A stretch of DNA of 64,000 bases from Mesostigma viride (taxonomy: Eukaryota; Streptophyta; Mesostigmatophyceae; Mesostigmatales; Mesostigmataceae): the NCBI GenBank assembly GCA_009746045.1, contig RPFO01000156.1, positions 2,049,345 to 2,113,344 on the forward strand. The letters are read 5' to 3'. How positions within the stretch are numbered: position 1 is the first letter of the stretch; each line of letters starts with the position of its first letter. Shown piece by piece: positions 1 through 9,218 of the stretch. The position numbers were made by a program, and so were the translations under genes. The notes under the pieces were generated by a model, which did not search any database, had not been told where the DNA came from, and worked only from the letters and a program-made list of their open reading frames with translations.

Positions 1-1
1 A

Positions 2-253
2 GGGTTCCAGCCCAACTTCCAGCCCTCTGGGAGGTTCCAGTCCCGCGCTCGGCCCTTCAGCAGACAGGATAAGCGTAGGATGGTGAACGCTCTCATGCAG
101 CTGCTGGCAGATGAGGAGGATGGGGGGACGAGGATGAGCCTCCAGCACCACCTGAGCAGCTTCCACCATCAGGCAGTGGAGCACTCCCAGACCCACCTGA
201 GTCAAAAAACTAGTTGGGTCCCCAGGTCATCCTTCTGTCATGGCCAGGTCTGA
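2..253 (+). pseudogene. 3' end of chromovirus gag (partial)
   Basis: An open frame enters from the left edge and stops near 253. It is rich in Gln, Pro, Phe and Arg at first, followed by an acidic stretch and a His-rich stretch. No zinc knuckle is visible. Position directly before the protease suggests the gag C-terminus; the assignment rests on location only. Confidence 0.4.
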
Positions 254-379
254 CCTGCCTGCTGTTGACGTTAGGCCAGTGAACACTGTGGGTGCTTCTG
301 ACCCTGCTGTCCCTGTGGGTCCTCCTGTACCAGGTCACTTACTCAAGTTTCAGGCTAGGCTCCTCAACGTGCCAGTCCC

Positions 380-3109
380 TTGGCTCAGCCAGCTTGCTTG
401 TTTATGATTGATTCTGGTGCTGGCAGTAATTATATTGCTGCATCCTTGGTGCAGGAGTTGAAGTTGCCTGTGTTGGCCCACCCCACACCTGTCATGGTGC
501 AGTATTCTGATGGCAGGAGAAGCTGCTCACCTGGCTATGTGCAGCTCATCTTCCAAGTTTGTTCATCCCAGACTTTGGAAGTGACAGCAGATGTCATTCC
601 CCTCACGGCAGCAGATGTGATTTTGGGGATCCCATGGTTGTCTGACACCAATCCTGCTATTTCTTGGCCTGACAGGGTGGTCCAGTTCAAGGATGGGACA
701 GTGTGGGATGCTACCTGTGTGTTGCCAGGGGGGAGAAGAACAGCCACTGAGTGCTGTTCCACACAGACAGCTGTCAATGATGGCAAGGGAGGGGAAGCAG
801 GTGCGAAAGGGGTGGATCAAGAGCCGACTTTGGAGGAGAAACGGGCTGCCCTACTGAAGCATGTGTGGTCTGCCAAGCATACTCTGTCTTATTTGGCCAC
901 CTATCCAGTGGAACACATCTTTTTCCTGCATTTGGTGCCTAATGAACCTGAGTCTGCTAGTGGTCATTCTGTCAATGCTGTCAGTTCTACTGTCACCACT
1001 GAGCAACAACAGCAGCATGATGCCTTGTTGGACAGGTATGGAGCCATCTTTGAGGACAAGATGCCCCAGTATCCTCCTGAGGGACCCATCACACATGTCA
1101 TCAAGTTGGTAGAGGGTGCTCGTCCTCCTTTTGTGCCTATGTACAGGATGGGCCCTGCAGAGATGGCAGAGCTGAAGACCATACTTATTGGCCTGTTGGA
1201 GGCTGGTCTGATCCTCCCAGCTAACAGTCCTTTCAGTTCTGGGTGTTTGCTTGTACCCAAGCATGATGGGGGGTGGAGGTTGTGCATTGACCTGAGGGGA
1301 CTGAACAAGGTGACTGTCAAGTCCAGGTACCCTCTGCCCAGAATTGATGAGTTGCTGGAGAGGACTGCAGGAGCTGCCTTCTTTACCAAGTTTGACCTCA
1401 GGCATGCTTTCTGGCAGATCAGGGTGGCTACTGAGGACATCCCCAAGACGGCCTTTTCTACTCCATGGGGACAGTTCCAGTGGACAGTAATGCCCATGGG
1501 TGCCTCTAACAGTCCTGCCACTATGCAGATGTTTGTCAATGCCATCTTTGGCCACCTGACTGGAAATGCCCTGCCCCAGATCTCACCTGACCTTCGCAAC
1601 CCCAGGTTCAAGGACATTGCCCACTTGTGTGACACTACCAGGGTGGTCTTCAGGACTTGTGTGGTCGTCTACCTGGACGACATTCTGGTACACTCTCGTA
1701 CCTTCAGGGAGCATCTGGAGAACGTGGAGGAGGTCCTTAAGGTGATCCATCAGTATCATCTGTCGGTGAAGAGGTCCAAGGTGGAGTGGGGCCAAGAGGT
1801 GAAGTTTCTGGGCTACCAGCTGAGCGCTGCAGGTATGACTCCTGAGGCCAGCAAGGTCTCTGCTGTTTTGGAGTGGCCTGTGTTGAAGTCAGCTCATGAT
1901 GTCAGATCCTTTCTGGGCCTGGTGGGCTGGTACCGACGGTTCATCCCTGACATGGCGGCCATCTCTGGTCCCCTGTTAGCCCTGCTCAAGAAGGATGTTC
2001 CCTTTGAGTGGACTGCAGCATGCCAGCAAGCTTTTGATGTGTTGAAGCAGAAGCTTACCACTGCTCCCTTGTTGGTGGGCCCCAACCCAGACTTGCCATA
2101 CCAGGTTAGGTCTGATGCCTCACAGGGTGCTATTGGTGCAGTACTAATGCAAGATCATGGTAAGGGCCCTCAACCAGTGGAATACATGTCCAGGAGTATG
2201 ACGTCTGCAGAACGTAACTACCCTGTTCATGAGCAGGAGCTGCTGGGATTGGTGGTGGCCTGTCACAAGTGGGAACACCTACTGAAGGGGGCTCAGTTTT
2301 CTGTGGCCAGCAGCGCCAAGGATGGACAGGGCAACGAGTCTATTACCCTGATGACTGACCACAGGCCCTTGGTACATGTGTTGGAACAGACCCGGATGAG
2401 TAAGAGGATGGCTGGATGGATGGAGTTCCTGGGGGGGTTTGGACCTTTCTCTGTGAGGTACATTCCTGGTACGCAGAATGTGGTGCCTGACGCCCTGTCC
2501 AGGAGGAGGGATTTGATGGGAAGTTTTCATGAGGACTTGGACATCTGTGCTGCCCTGATTTCTGTGGTAGAGTGTGGAGCCTTGACTAGAGCTCAGGCCA
2601 ACAACCAGAAGGCTTCTCAACTGTTGACACCACCTGTAGGGAATAACGGTGGTCCCGTGATGCTCATCGACCAGGGCTCTGTCCCAGAGTTGACAGGCGT
2701 CCAGGAGGGTGTCCAGTCACTGTCTGACAGTCTTAGGAGAAGTCCTGACGGTGTGGTGCCCACTCCCACAGTGCAGCCAGGTGAGGGAGACCCTGCTAGG
2801 CGCAGCAGAGGTAGGCCCAGGAAGTGGGTCATGGACCCTGCGTTGGTAGGCCGGTCCAAGGTGTTAGCCTCTCAGGTGATGGCAAGGCCAAAAGGGCCTA
2901 TAGCTACTACTGTCTCATCCAAGCAGTTGGTGGCTAGCCCTGGGCAGGAAGAGGAGATGCAGATGCAGCCCCTGGGACCTGACAAGGACCTGGTGTTGCC
3001 TAATCCTTTAAATATTTCCCTGCTGGACGTCATCAAGGCCTTCACCAAGACGGAGGACATGGCCCTACTGCAGCTATCCAGAGGGGCAACTTTGGCAATA
3101 GACCTGTAG
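380..3109 (+). CDS. pol: Chromovirus pol: protease, reverse transcriptase, RNase H
   Basis: Polyprotein segment of 909 codons that makes and processes retrotransposon cDNA. The first codon given is only the beginning of the open stretch (TTG); the true start lies upstream, probably as a gag-pol fusion. The retropepsin active site is FMIDSGAGS near residues 9-17. The RT follows from about residue 250, with the catalytic YLDDILVHS motif (around base 1670) and the family patterns LVPKHDGGWRLCIDLRGLN and FLGLVGWYRRFI. RNase H has SDASQGAIGAVL near base 2110 and MTDHRPLVHVL near base 2355. About 200 residues of low-similarity spacer follow to the stop. The integrase should continue in frame but the frame breaks here. 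Confidence 0.92.
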   Translation: MAQPACLFMIDSGAGSNYIAASLVQELKLPVLAHPTPVMVQYSDGRRSCSPGYVQLIFQVCSSQTLEVTADVIPLTAADVILGIPWLSDTNPAISWPDRVVQFKDGTVWDATCVLPGGRRTATECCSTQTAVNDGKGGEAGAKGVDQEPTLEEKRAALLKHVWSAKHTLSYLATYPVEHIFFLHLVPNEPESASGHSVNAVSSTVTTEQQQQHDALLDRYGAIFEDKMPQYPPEGPITHVIKLVEGARPPFVPMYRMGPAEMAELKTILIGLLEAGLILPANSPFSSGCLLVPKHDGGWRLCIDLRGLNKVTVKSRYPLPRIDELLERTAGAAFFTKFDLRHAFWQIRVATEDIPKTAFSTPWGQFQWTVMPMGASNSPATMQMFVNAIFGHLTGNALPQISPDLRNPRFKDIAHLCDTTRVVFRTCVVVYLDDILVHSRTFREHLENVEEVLKVIHQYHLSVKRSKVEWGQEVKFLGYQLSAAGMTPEASKVSAVLEWPVLKSAHDVRSFLGLVGWYRRFIPDMAAISGPLLALLKKDVPFEWTAACQQAFDVLKQKLTTAPLLVGPNPDLPYQVRSDASQGAIGAVLMQDHGKGPQPVEYMSRSMTSAERNYPVHEQELLGLVVACHKWEHLLKGAQFSVASSAKDGQGNESITLMTDHRPLVHVLEQTRMSKRMAGWMEFLGGFGPFSVRYIPGTQNVVPDALSRRRDLMGSFHEDLDICAALISVVECGALTRAQANNQKASQLLTPPVGNNGGPVMLIDQGSVPELTGVQEGVQSLSDSLRRSPDGVVPTPTVQPGEGDPARRSRGRPRKWVMDPALVGRSKVLASQVMARPKGPIATTVSSKQLVASPGQEEEMQMQPLGPDKDLVLPNPLNISLLDVIKAFTKTEDMALLQLSRGATLAIDL

Positions 3110-3313
3110 AATACTGGGAGGGCGTTCTGTATGTTCACACTCATGATGCAGAGCACACGGTGACTATAGGAAAGTGTATGTGCCTGAGATGGCCATTCCC
3201 ACAGTGTTACATTGTTTCCATGACGATGTGACTGCGTGTCATCCTGGTTATGCTAAGCTACTTCATGAGGTGCAGCAGAGGTTTTGGTGGCCTGGCCTTT
3301 ATCAGGATGTTAA

Positions 3314-4659
3314 CCCATAGTCCGTAAACAGTATCGAATTCGATACAGTTTGGGTTCCCGCCAGAAACGGCGCCGCGCCGGTAGCGCCGCGCCACTTCTG
3401 ACGGAGGACACGTGTCCGGTGGGTCCGGAGACACTTAGGGACGAAGGTGGTGCATAGGTTTGGGGGGTATATTCGCCATAGCCTGGTTATTACAACGTGA
3501 ATTGAGAATGTATCACGTGACTTTGGCGGGAAATTTTCACTCGCGCGCGCGCGTATCGAGATATGGCTGCCAACTTGCCGTTATCACGGAAATTTTTGCG
3601 TCTTGCGGCCTGAGACGGTTCAGAATATCGCTCAGAATGACGATGCGTGTTTTTCGTAGGTCAGGCATGGCCAGATTGGTAGGACTGGGAAAATACAGGT
3701 AGGAAAATACTGCCTTCTTGGTCGTCAGTGCCATATGAGTTATAGCTTACCATATTTCGATTTTCTCTGTATGGCCGAGCAGTCTGCGCCAGCCCGAGCA
3801 TCCAGGTTTGGTACGGGACATCTGCTGCAAGGTTTGCTGGGATTGCGGACGCGTTTGTAGGTCATCTTTGCACGGAATATCAACGTAGTAACCATAGCGG
3901 ATGCATGCATGATGCGGCTATGGCGGCCTATGCCTGTAGCGCACTAGTATGTGTGAGATATGAGGGTCCCGGCCAGCAGAATCCGGGCGGGACGTGAATG
4001 AGCCAGGTACGGCAACGTGTTTGCATGTTGTTTGCCGCGGAATACGCCTGCCATGCATTATAGTTGACGAGTTTATTGGTGCAGCATTTAGCAAGCTTCC
4101 ATGCCTGCTGTAAAGAGTGCTATCAGCCCTGTGAGTGCTCAGTTTATGGCATTTCCTTAGAGTATACCACCCCGTTAGTTCAGGTAGGCAACCCGTTTGC
4201 ATTCCAGCACTTTTGCCAGTCTTTTGTAGCTTGTTATAATGCATTGCTGTGTTGCATGTCATAGATGGCTGTCTACGCGCGCGTAACCCACACACGTATA
4301 TGAGCGTGGTGCCATGTGCAAAACTCAATTCTGAGTGCCCCCCCCTGGTATGGGGATGCCTGAACTACCTAATAAAATTATCCAACCTTGACATTGGTGT
4401 TTACAACCCTCCCCTGAAAAAAAGGGGGGGGTTCCATGGTGTGATGCATGAAAATGTTCGTCTTTTGTCCAACTTTGACTGAGAATATCATGCAACCCAC
4501 TTACGGGACTCAAGATATTATTGCATATTCTGAAAGCCCTTGAAGTGTAGATATTCCTGGCATCTTGGTTGAGGGTATTTGGAGTAGCGGTCTGGGAGTT
4601 ATGATTTTTTTCATTTTAGGGGGTATGAAAGTGCCAAAAATGGCTCTACGGACTATGGG
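3314..4659. mobile_element. TTAA-inserted DNA transposon (piggyBac-like, non-autonomous)
   Basis: The element begins CCCATAGTCCGTA and ends with the exact inverse, TACGGACTATGGG: a 13-bp terminal inverted repeat. It is flanked on both sides by TTAA (3310-3313 and 4660-4663). Removing the 1346 bp and one TTAA restores the chromovirus integrase frame exactly (Trp-Pro-Gly-Leu-Tyr-Gln-Asp-Val-Lys-Ala-Tyr-Val), which proves the insertion and its target-site duplication. TTAA targets and CCC termini are hallmarks of piggyBac elements. No transposase is recognisable inside; the few short open frames have no family resemblance, so it is probably non-autonomous. Confidence 0.88.
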
Positions 4660-4663
4660 TTAA

Positions 4664-5883
4664 GGCCTACGTGGACTCTTGTGACTCCTGCCAGAGAAAC
4701 AAGGTCAGGAACCAAGCCACGCCCATCTTTCCCATGGCTATGCCCATTCCCCTGCGTCCTTGGATCAGTGTGACTATGGATTTTATCTGTGGTCTACCCA
4801 TGTCAGATGGTGGCAATGACAGGATCCTTGTGGTCATGGACAGACTTTCCAGGATGTGCCATCTGATTCCTTGCAATACTCATCTCACCGCTGCTCAGTG
4901 TGTGGATTTGTTTATGAAGGAGATCTACCGTCTGCACGGCATGCCTAGAGTGATCATGCACTGATCAGGACCCCCTTTGGTTGTCAGGGTTTTGGAAGTC
5001 ATTCTTTGACATCCTAGACACTAAGCTGGCCTTCGGTGTGGCATACAGGTGTGCCAGTACTGGGGCGGTGGAGAGGATGAACAGAATTGTCAGGGAGTGT
5101 CAAAAGCACTATTGTACTCACGACAACAAGGACTGGGACAAGAAGCTACCTTTCATAGAGTTCGCAATCAACAACTCTCCTCTGGCTCCTCACCAGATGT
5201 CCCCCTTCGTGATCTGCAATGGCCAGTGTCCCTTGACACCATTCGACTTGGAACTGCCTGACAGAGACGCTGAAGGCCCTTTCCAGCGACGTCTTGGTTC
5301 AGTCCAGCAGTTGTTGGCTTCCTTCCAGGAGGCTCACAGCATCGTGGCTACCCAGCTGTTGAGGACACAGGACAAGTACCTGACTAACGCCTGGCAGCAG
5401 ACGGTGGCCAGTCATTCCTTTGTAGCTCCCGGGGACTTGGTGTTGTTGGAAGCCAACAGAGTGCTGCCTGAGAAGGAGCAATGCAGGAAACTGCAACCAC
5501 TCTGGTTGGGTCCTTACCCAGTGTTGGCCACCTTTCACTATGGTACCGTGGTCCAGGTCCAGGTGCCTTCTCACTGGAAGCTCAGGAATAATATTTTTCA
5601 CCTAGCACAGCTGAAGGTGTACAGGCGTAACACCTTACCAGGCAGATTGTCTGCCCCTTTGCCTTATGAGTTGGATTCTGAGGGGGAGAAGATCTATGAA
5701 GTGGAGCGGTTGTTGGCTCACAGGGTGAAGGGGAAAGGTCGTACTAAACAGCTGCAGTTTAAGGTACACTGGAAGGGAGAGCTAGAGGTGACTGCTACGT
5801 GGCTGTGGTTGTCTGATCAGACTCACCAACAGTCACTCTGCTGTACTAGAGTATTGTCAGCGTCATGGGATCACCTTGCCTGA
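4664..5883 (+). pseudogene. Chromovirus integrase and chromodomain (broken)
   Basis: Second part of the integrase, split from its first part (3220-3313, which encodes the zinc-binding CHPGYAKLLHE region) by the TTAA element. The zinc motif finishes with CDSCQRNK at 4680-4703. The catalytic core starts with the first Asp in VTMDFICGLP (around 4770). A frameshift near 4957 breaks the frame just before the second catalytic Asp; the next frame resumes at about 4960 and holds the region around the catalytic Glu in a degenerate form (AVERMNR). The C-terminus carries a chromodomain (YEVERLLAHRV, FKVHWKG, ATW; about 5690-5815). A further frame slip near 5835 loses the usual end. Inactive. Confidence 0.85.
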
Positions 5884-5962
5884 GTGGTATGTCATGGGCT
5901 CTGAGCGTTGTGCTCCCCTTCATAGCTCCCAGTGAGCACTGCTAACGCTCCTTTTTGGTGCT

Positions 5963-7249
5963 ATGTGTCTGTGGTTGCCAGCCATGGCAGACTCCCATCC
6001 TGAGGGGACACCCAGGCCACCTGCCCAACTCCAAGAGGACGTGAGGGCTACGTATGTCTTTCAGCACGACTACGCTGGCCCCAGCCGAGCCTCGGGTCCT
6101 TCGCTCCAGGAAGACGCTGGGTTCGTGGAAGCCCATTTTCTCAACCTGTTCCAGCGTATGGTACATGATCAGCAGCGGCACGAGCAGCGTCACGGGGCCC
6201 TGATATCAAGGTTGGCTCATGTGGAGGGTTTGGTTACCCAGATGGCAGAACACTTGAGGGCTGGGCACCTTTCACTTGTGGGTTCTGCTGTGCCTGCAGC
6301 CTCTGAGGCTCAGGTAGCTCAGGAGGCTATCCCCACCCTGGTGGCCTCAGTTCCCCCCTCTACGGAGGCTCCTCCACCCCCTAAGGTGGTGGTACACTTG
6401 CCCAGGTCTGTTGTCCCAACAAAACAGGTGGAGCAGTACTTGGACCACCGTAAATGTGCTCCTGAACAGTGCGAGTGGTGTAAATCTTTGTACACCGCCA
6501 TGAAGGCCCTCGACCAGACAGTGGTGGAGGAGGGTGAACTAGTACCTGAGGGTATGGTAGAGTTGGCCCTGGACTGTCTGCCCCCCAGTCTTTGTGAGAT
6601 TGGTTCACCCATGGTGGCTTACATTATGCACACCGTCTTTGCAGTGTACCCGTGGCCTTCGTTTGACATGAGGCCGGTGGAGGGCCAGGACTTGATGGCG
6701 GCTCTGCCCAGTGACCTGAGACTCGCCTTTGCAGAGCTCAAGCCAGTTGGATATTCCCAGACCTACACTGAGCTACTCGAGCAAGCTGTCAAGCAGGGAG
6801 AGTTTGACATGACTCCGTCGTCCAGCTGCTCTGTGATGTCTTGTTTCCCACACAAGGACAGCACGGTCTTCGTGGGGCTGCAGTTACCAAAGTTCCCTAA
6901 CGAGCTGAGGGCCAGGCTCACACCCTTGAGGGTGCTGGTACCCATCTTGGGAGCCAGGTGGGGGCCTATCAAGGCCTTCCTACAGCTGTGGTGGTCCTAT
7001 AGCAGCTGGCTATGTCGCCATAAGACTGCCAGTGGCTGGGTCTTCGACCCCCTCCGACAGGCTGTGGTTACTCTGTCCTACCCTGCCCAGTGCAGTAGGT
7101 TTTCAGCTGAGTTGGGCAAGGCTGCTGAGACCTGCATGGCTATTCAGGTCAGCAGGAACTGGCCAGATCTGGTGTCCATGGTGGAGCATTTCCCAGTGTT
7201 TGGAACGAGGGGGAAGGATACGAAGAAGGGGGATTGGTTCACTTTGTGA
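5963..7249 (+). CDS. Extra 3' ORF of the chromovirus, unknown function
   Basis: An intact 428-codon frame lying between the pol end (5883) and the 3' LTR (7633), in the same direction. A second ATG stands at 5984. Residues about 50-95 are Gln/His/Glu-rich with a heptad-like pattern (HFLNLFQRMV, LISRLAHVEGLVTQMAEHL), suggesting a coiled coil. The middle is Pro/Val-rich and the C-terminal half is globular-looking with many Trp and Cys residues. I see no signal peptide or membrane span, so an envelope role is not supported. It may be a gag-like or accessory protein. Being open over 1.28 kb in an otherwise broken element is notable. Confidence 0.6.
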   Translation: MCLWLPAMADSHPEGTPRPPAQLQEDVRATYVFQHDYAGPSRASGPSLQEDAGFVEAHFLNLFQRMVHDQQRHEQRHGALISRLAHVEGLVTQMAEHLRAGHLSLVGSAVPAASEAQVAQEAIPTLVASVPPSTEAPPPPKVVVHLPRSVVPTKQVEQYLDHRKCAPEQCEWCKSLYTAMKALDQTVVEEGELVPEGMVELALDCLPPSLCEIGSPMVAYIMHTVFAVYPWPSFDMRPVEGQDLMAALPSDLRLAFAELKPVGYSQTYTELLEQAVKQGEFDMTPSSSCSVMSCFPHKDSTVFVGLQLPKFPNELRARLTPLRVLVPILGARWGPIKAFLQLWWSYSSWLCRHKTASGWVFDPLRQAVVTLSYPAQCSRFSAELGKAAETCMAIQVSRNWPDLVSMVEHFPVFGTRGKDTKKGDWFTL

Positions 7250-7632
7250 AGGGTTTCCAGGATGGTTGGAGATGGGGCTGTGGAGTGAGGTGGGGATCCA
7301 GAATGGAGGAGGCCAGTTTCTGATGTCCAGTCCAGATTTCCAGTAATGACAGTTCGGAGTTCATGGTAGTCTTGCAGTTGTATTATCCAGGCATGGTTGC
7401 CTGTGTGTTGGTCATTTAAGGACATTTCATCTGTGGGTGAATTTGTCTTATTCAGGGTTGACCAGGATCAGATGATAATGAGATAGGAGGCCCTTTGGGG
7501 ATGTAAAAACCCACTTGCTTGTCCCAAGAGGTGGTGGACTTCCTGTTTATTGTTGTGTTGTTTTTGTGGAGGTTGTTGTTTTATTCTTCTTGGCTTCTAG
7601 GAACTGGGAGTTCCTGTCTTGAAGGGGAGATA
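7250..7632 (+). other. Chromovirus region between 3' ORF and LTR
   Basis: No gene is seen. A purine run, GAAGGGGAGA (7621-7630), lies directly before the LTR start and is a plausible polypurine tract for plus-strand priming. Confidence 0.5.
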
Positions 7633-8335
7633 TGTAACAACCAAATGTTACATCCAAAGTTTTCCTACTGTTGATCTTATTATGAGTTCTTTAGGACAAT
7701 TAATTGGGAAGTTAGGAGGCTTCGACGTCTGACGGATATTGGGCCTGCTGAGATCTGTAGAATTTATTGTTCTACCCTCATTGGTCGTGGCCTGATCCAC
7801 GTAGGGTACTTTGCATGGTTTTGTTCAGTCAGTCATAGATTCTCTTTAATACCGTTGTACCTGGTGGATCTGGTTCCAGGTCATGGAGATTCCGTATGTG
7901 CTGGCTTTGTGTTGTGTTGAGGATTTGGAAGCTAAGATCTTATCTTGAGTGATTCTCACTTCTGATTGGTCCTTCCGGGTTAGGGCTGAGCCGACTCTGC
8001 GTGCACGATGACTTTTATCCTGTTTGTGGCGGCTGTGCACGTGTGCGTGTAAGAAAGCTAAAGCTATGGTGTAATTCAAGGGTTTCCTTGTTTCATCAAT
8101 CAAACAACCTTCGCTAAAAGTCAACTATAACTTCAACAGATAGTCGACTTGGATATAACATTGTCTGTTGTGTCTAACAAGGGTGGGGACTCATTCCCTT
8201 AACTGTTGAAGATCCATCTTCATTGCTTCTCTGGACGTGAAGTTATCTGTCGCGACTCCAACCCAGGTATAAAGATCTTTTCACATCAATGTTGAAACTG
8301 AGGCTGTTGCAAACACAACATTTTTAGTCGTTACA
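7633..8335 (+). repeat. Chromovirus 3' LTR
   Basis: The 703-bp segment starts TGTAAC and ends GTTACA, the short inverted repeat expected at LTR ends (TG...CA). It is preceded by a purine-rich tract and contains a TATA-like GGTATAAAG near 8265. The partner 5' LTR is not in the window, so the boundaries rest on the terminal motifs alone. Confidence 0.72.
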
Positions 8336-8414
<79 letters not shown>

Positions 8415-8416
8415 AT
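8336..8416. repeat. (TAAA)n microsatellite
   Basis: About 20 uninterrupted TAAA units begin exactly where the LTR ends. Poly(A)-like microsatellites commonly expand beside mobile elements. Confidence 0.95.
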
Positions 8417-9218
8417 ATCTTCAGCTGTGGGGCAAGCGAAATATAATCGATCTGCATGTTCAAGTGAAATGATGCTGCTGTTTGCAGGACGAACATACCT
8501 CTGCGCTGGTTGTCTCCTTGATACCAATCACCACATTGTACAAAAAAGTTATTATCTGGACTGGGTTTTAGAATTATGTTTGATCAGACAGGAAAGCTAT
8601 GAAAAAATGCTATTCGGTATTACAACACACCAATAGTTCAGTTACTGACTAATCCAGCACTGCACGGTGTAGCATTTCTCACAGGTCTCTTCTACCTGAC
8701 ATCACAACTAGATGCCTACTGCAAGGGCACACCTGGATGATAGCTACCGACTGTACGTCAGTAGTTCGTTGAACAATGTTCACTCAACAACTAGAAACGT
8801 GGCGGCCCCATTGAGCACCTGATTGAGCACCCTAGAGCATATAAGGGTCAGGGAATATCATCGTGATACCCATAGTCATGAACTCGGCCACCAGAGCCGA
8901 ATACATCGCAGGGTCGTGTAAGGCCGGCTTATTGCCACATGCCATGCAGCTGCACTCAGAACGCCGCAGCACTCACTGATGCCCCTCAATGGCAAACAAG
9001 CGACCTCATCGTTTCATGCCACACAATCTGTCCCATGCATCCAGTGAATGTGTCCTTTGCTGGCGACATCACTAAACCCCTGTATCACCGAAGACTTCAC
9101 CAAATGCCATTTGTGGCGACATCTCATGATTCATGCCCGTCATGGCCGGGGCCAACACCAGCGTCTTGGCCTCGACCTCCCTCCCTTGTTAGGGGCTCCC
9201 TCTTGAGTTGAAGCCTCC
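8417..9218. other. Intergenic, no gene seen
   Basis: No coding region is recognised. A dispersed motif with core TGGTTGTCTCCTTGATA lies at 8503-8523. The right end is the 3' flank of the DUF2009 gene. Confidence 0.6.

Larger units (their letters stand above)
1..8335 (+). mobile_element. Ty3/gypsy chromovirus, 5' end outside window
   Basis: A long terminal repeat retrotransposon read on the + strand. In order I see the tail of gag, an aspartic protease, reverse transcriptase, RNase H, integrase with a chromodomain, an extra ORF, and a 3' LTR. The order protease-RT-RNase H-integrase is that of Ty3/gypsy elements, and the chromodomain puts it with the chromoviruses. The copy is dead: the integrase carries a frameshift near 4957, a DNA transposon sits at 3314-4659, and the reading frame is lost between 3109 and 3313. 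The 5' LTR and primer-binding site lie outside the window, so LTR divergence (age) cannot be judged. Confidence 0.93.

Noticed and set aside
5963-7249. Retroviral envelope gene
   Set aside because: No signal peptide, transmembrane segment or fusion-peptide-like stretch is visible.
8281-8527. Open frames with Tyr-Leu-Phe-Ile repeats
   Set aside because: Translation of the (TAAA)n microsatellite on the minus strand; no gene evidence.
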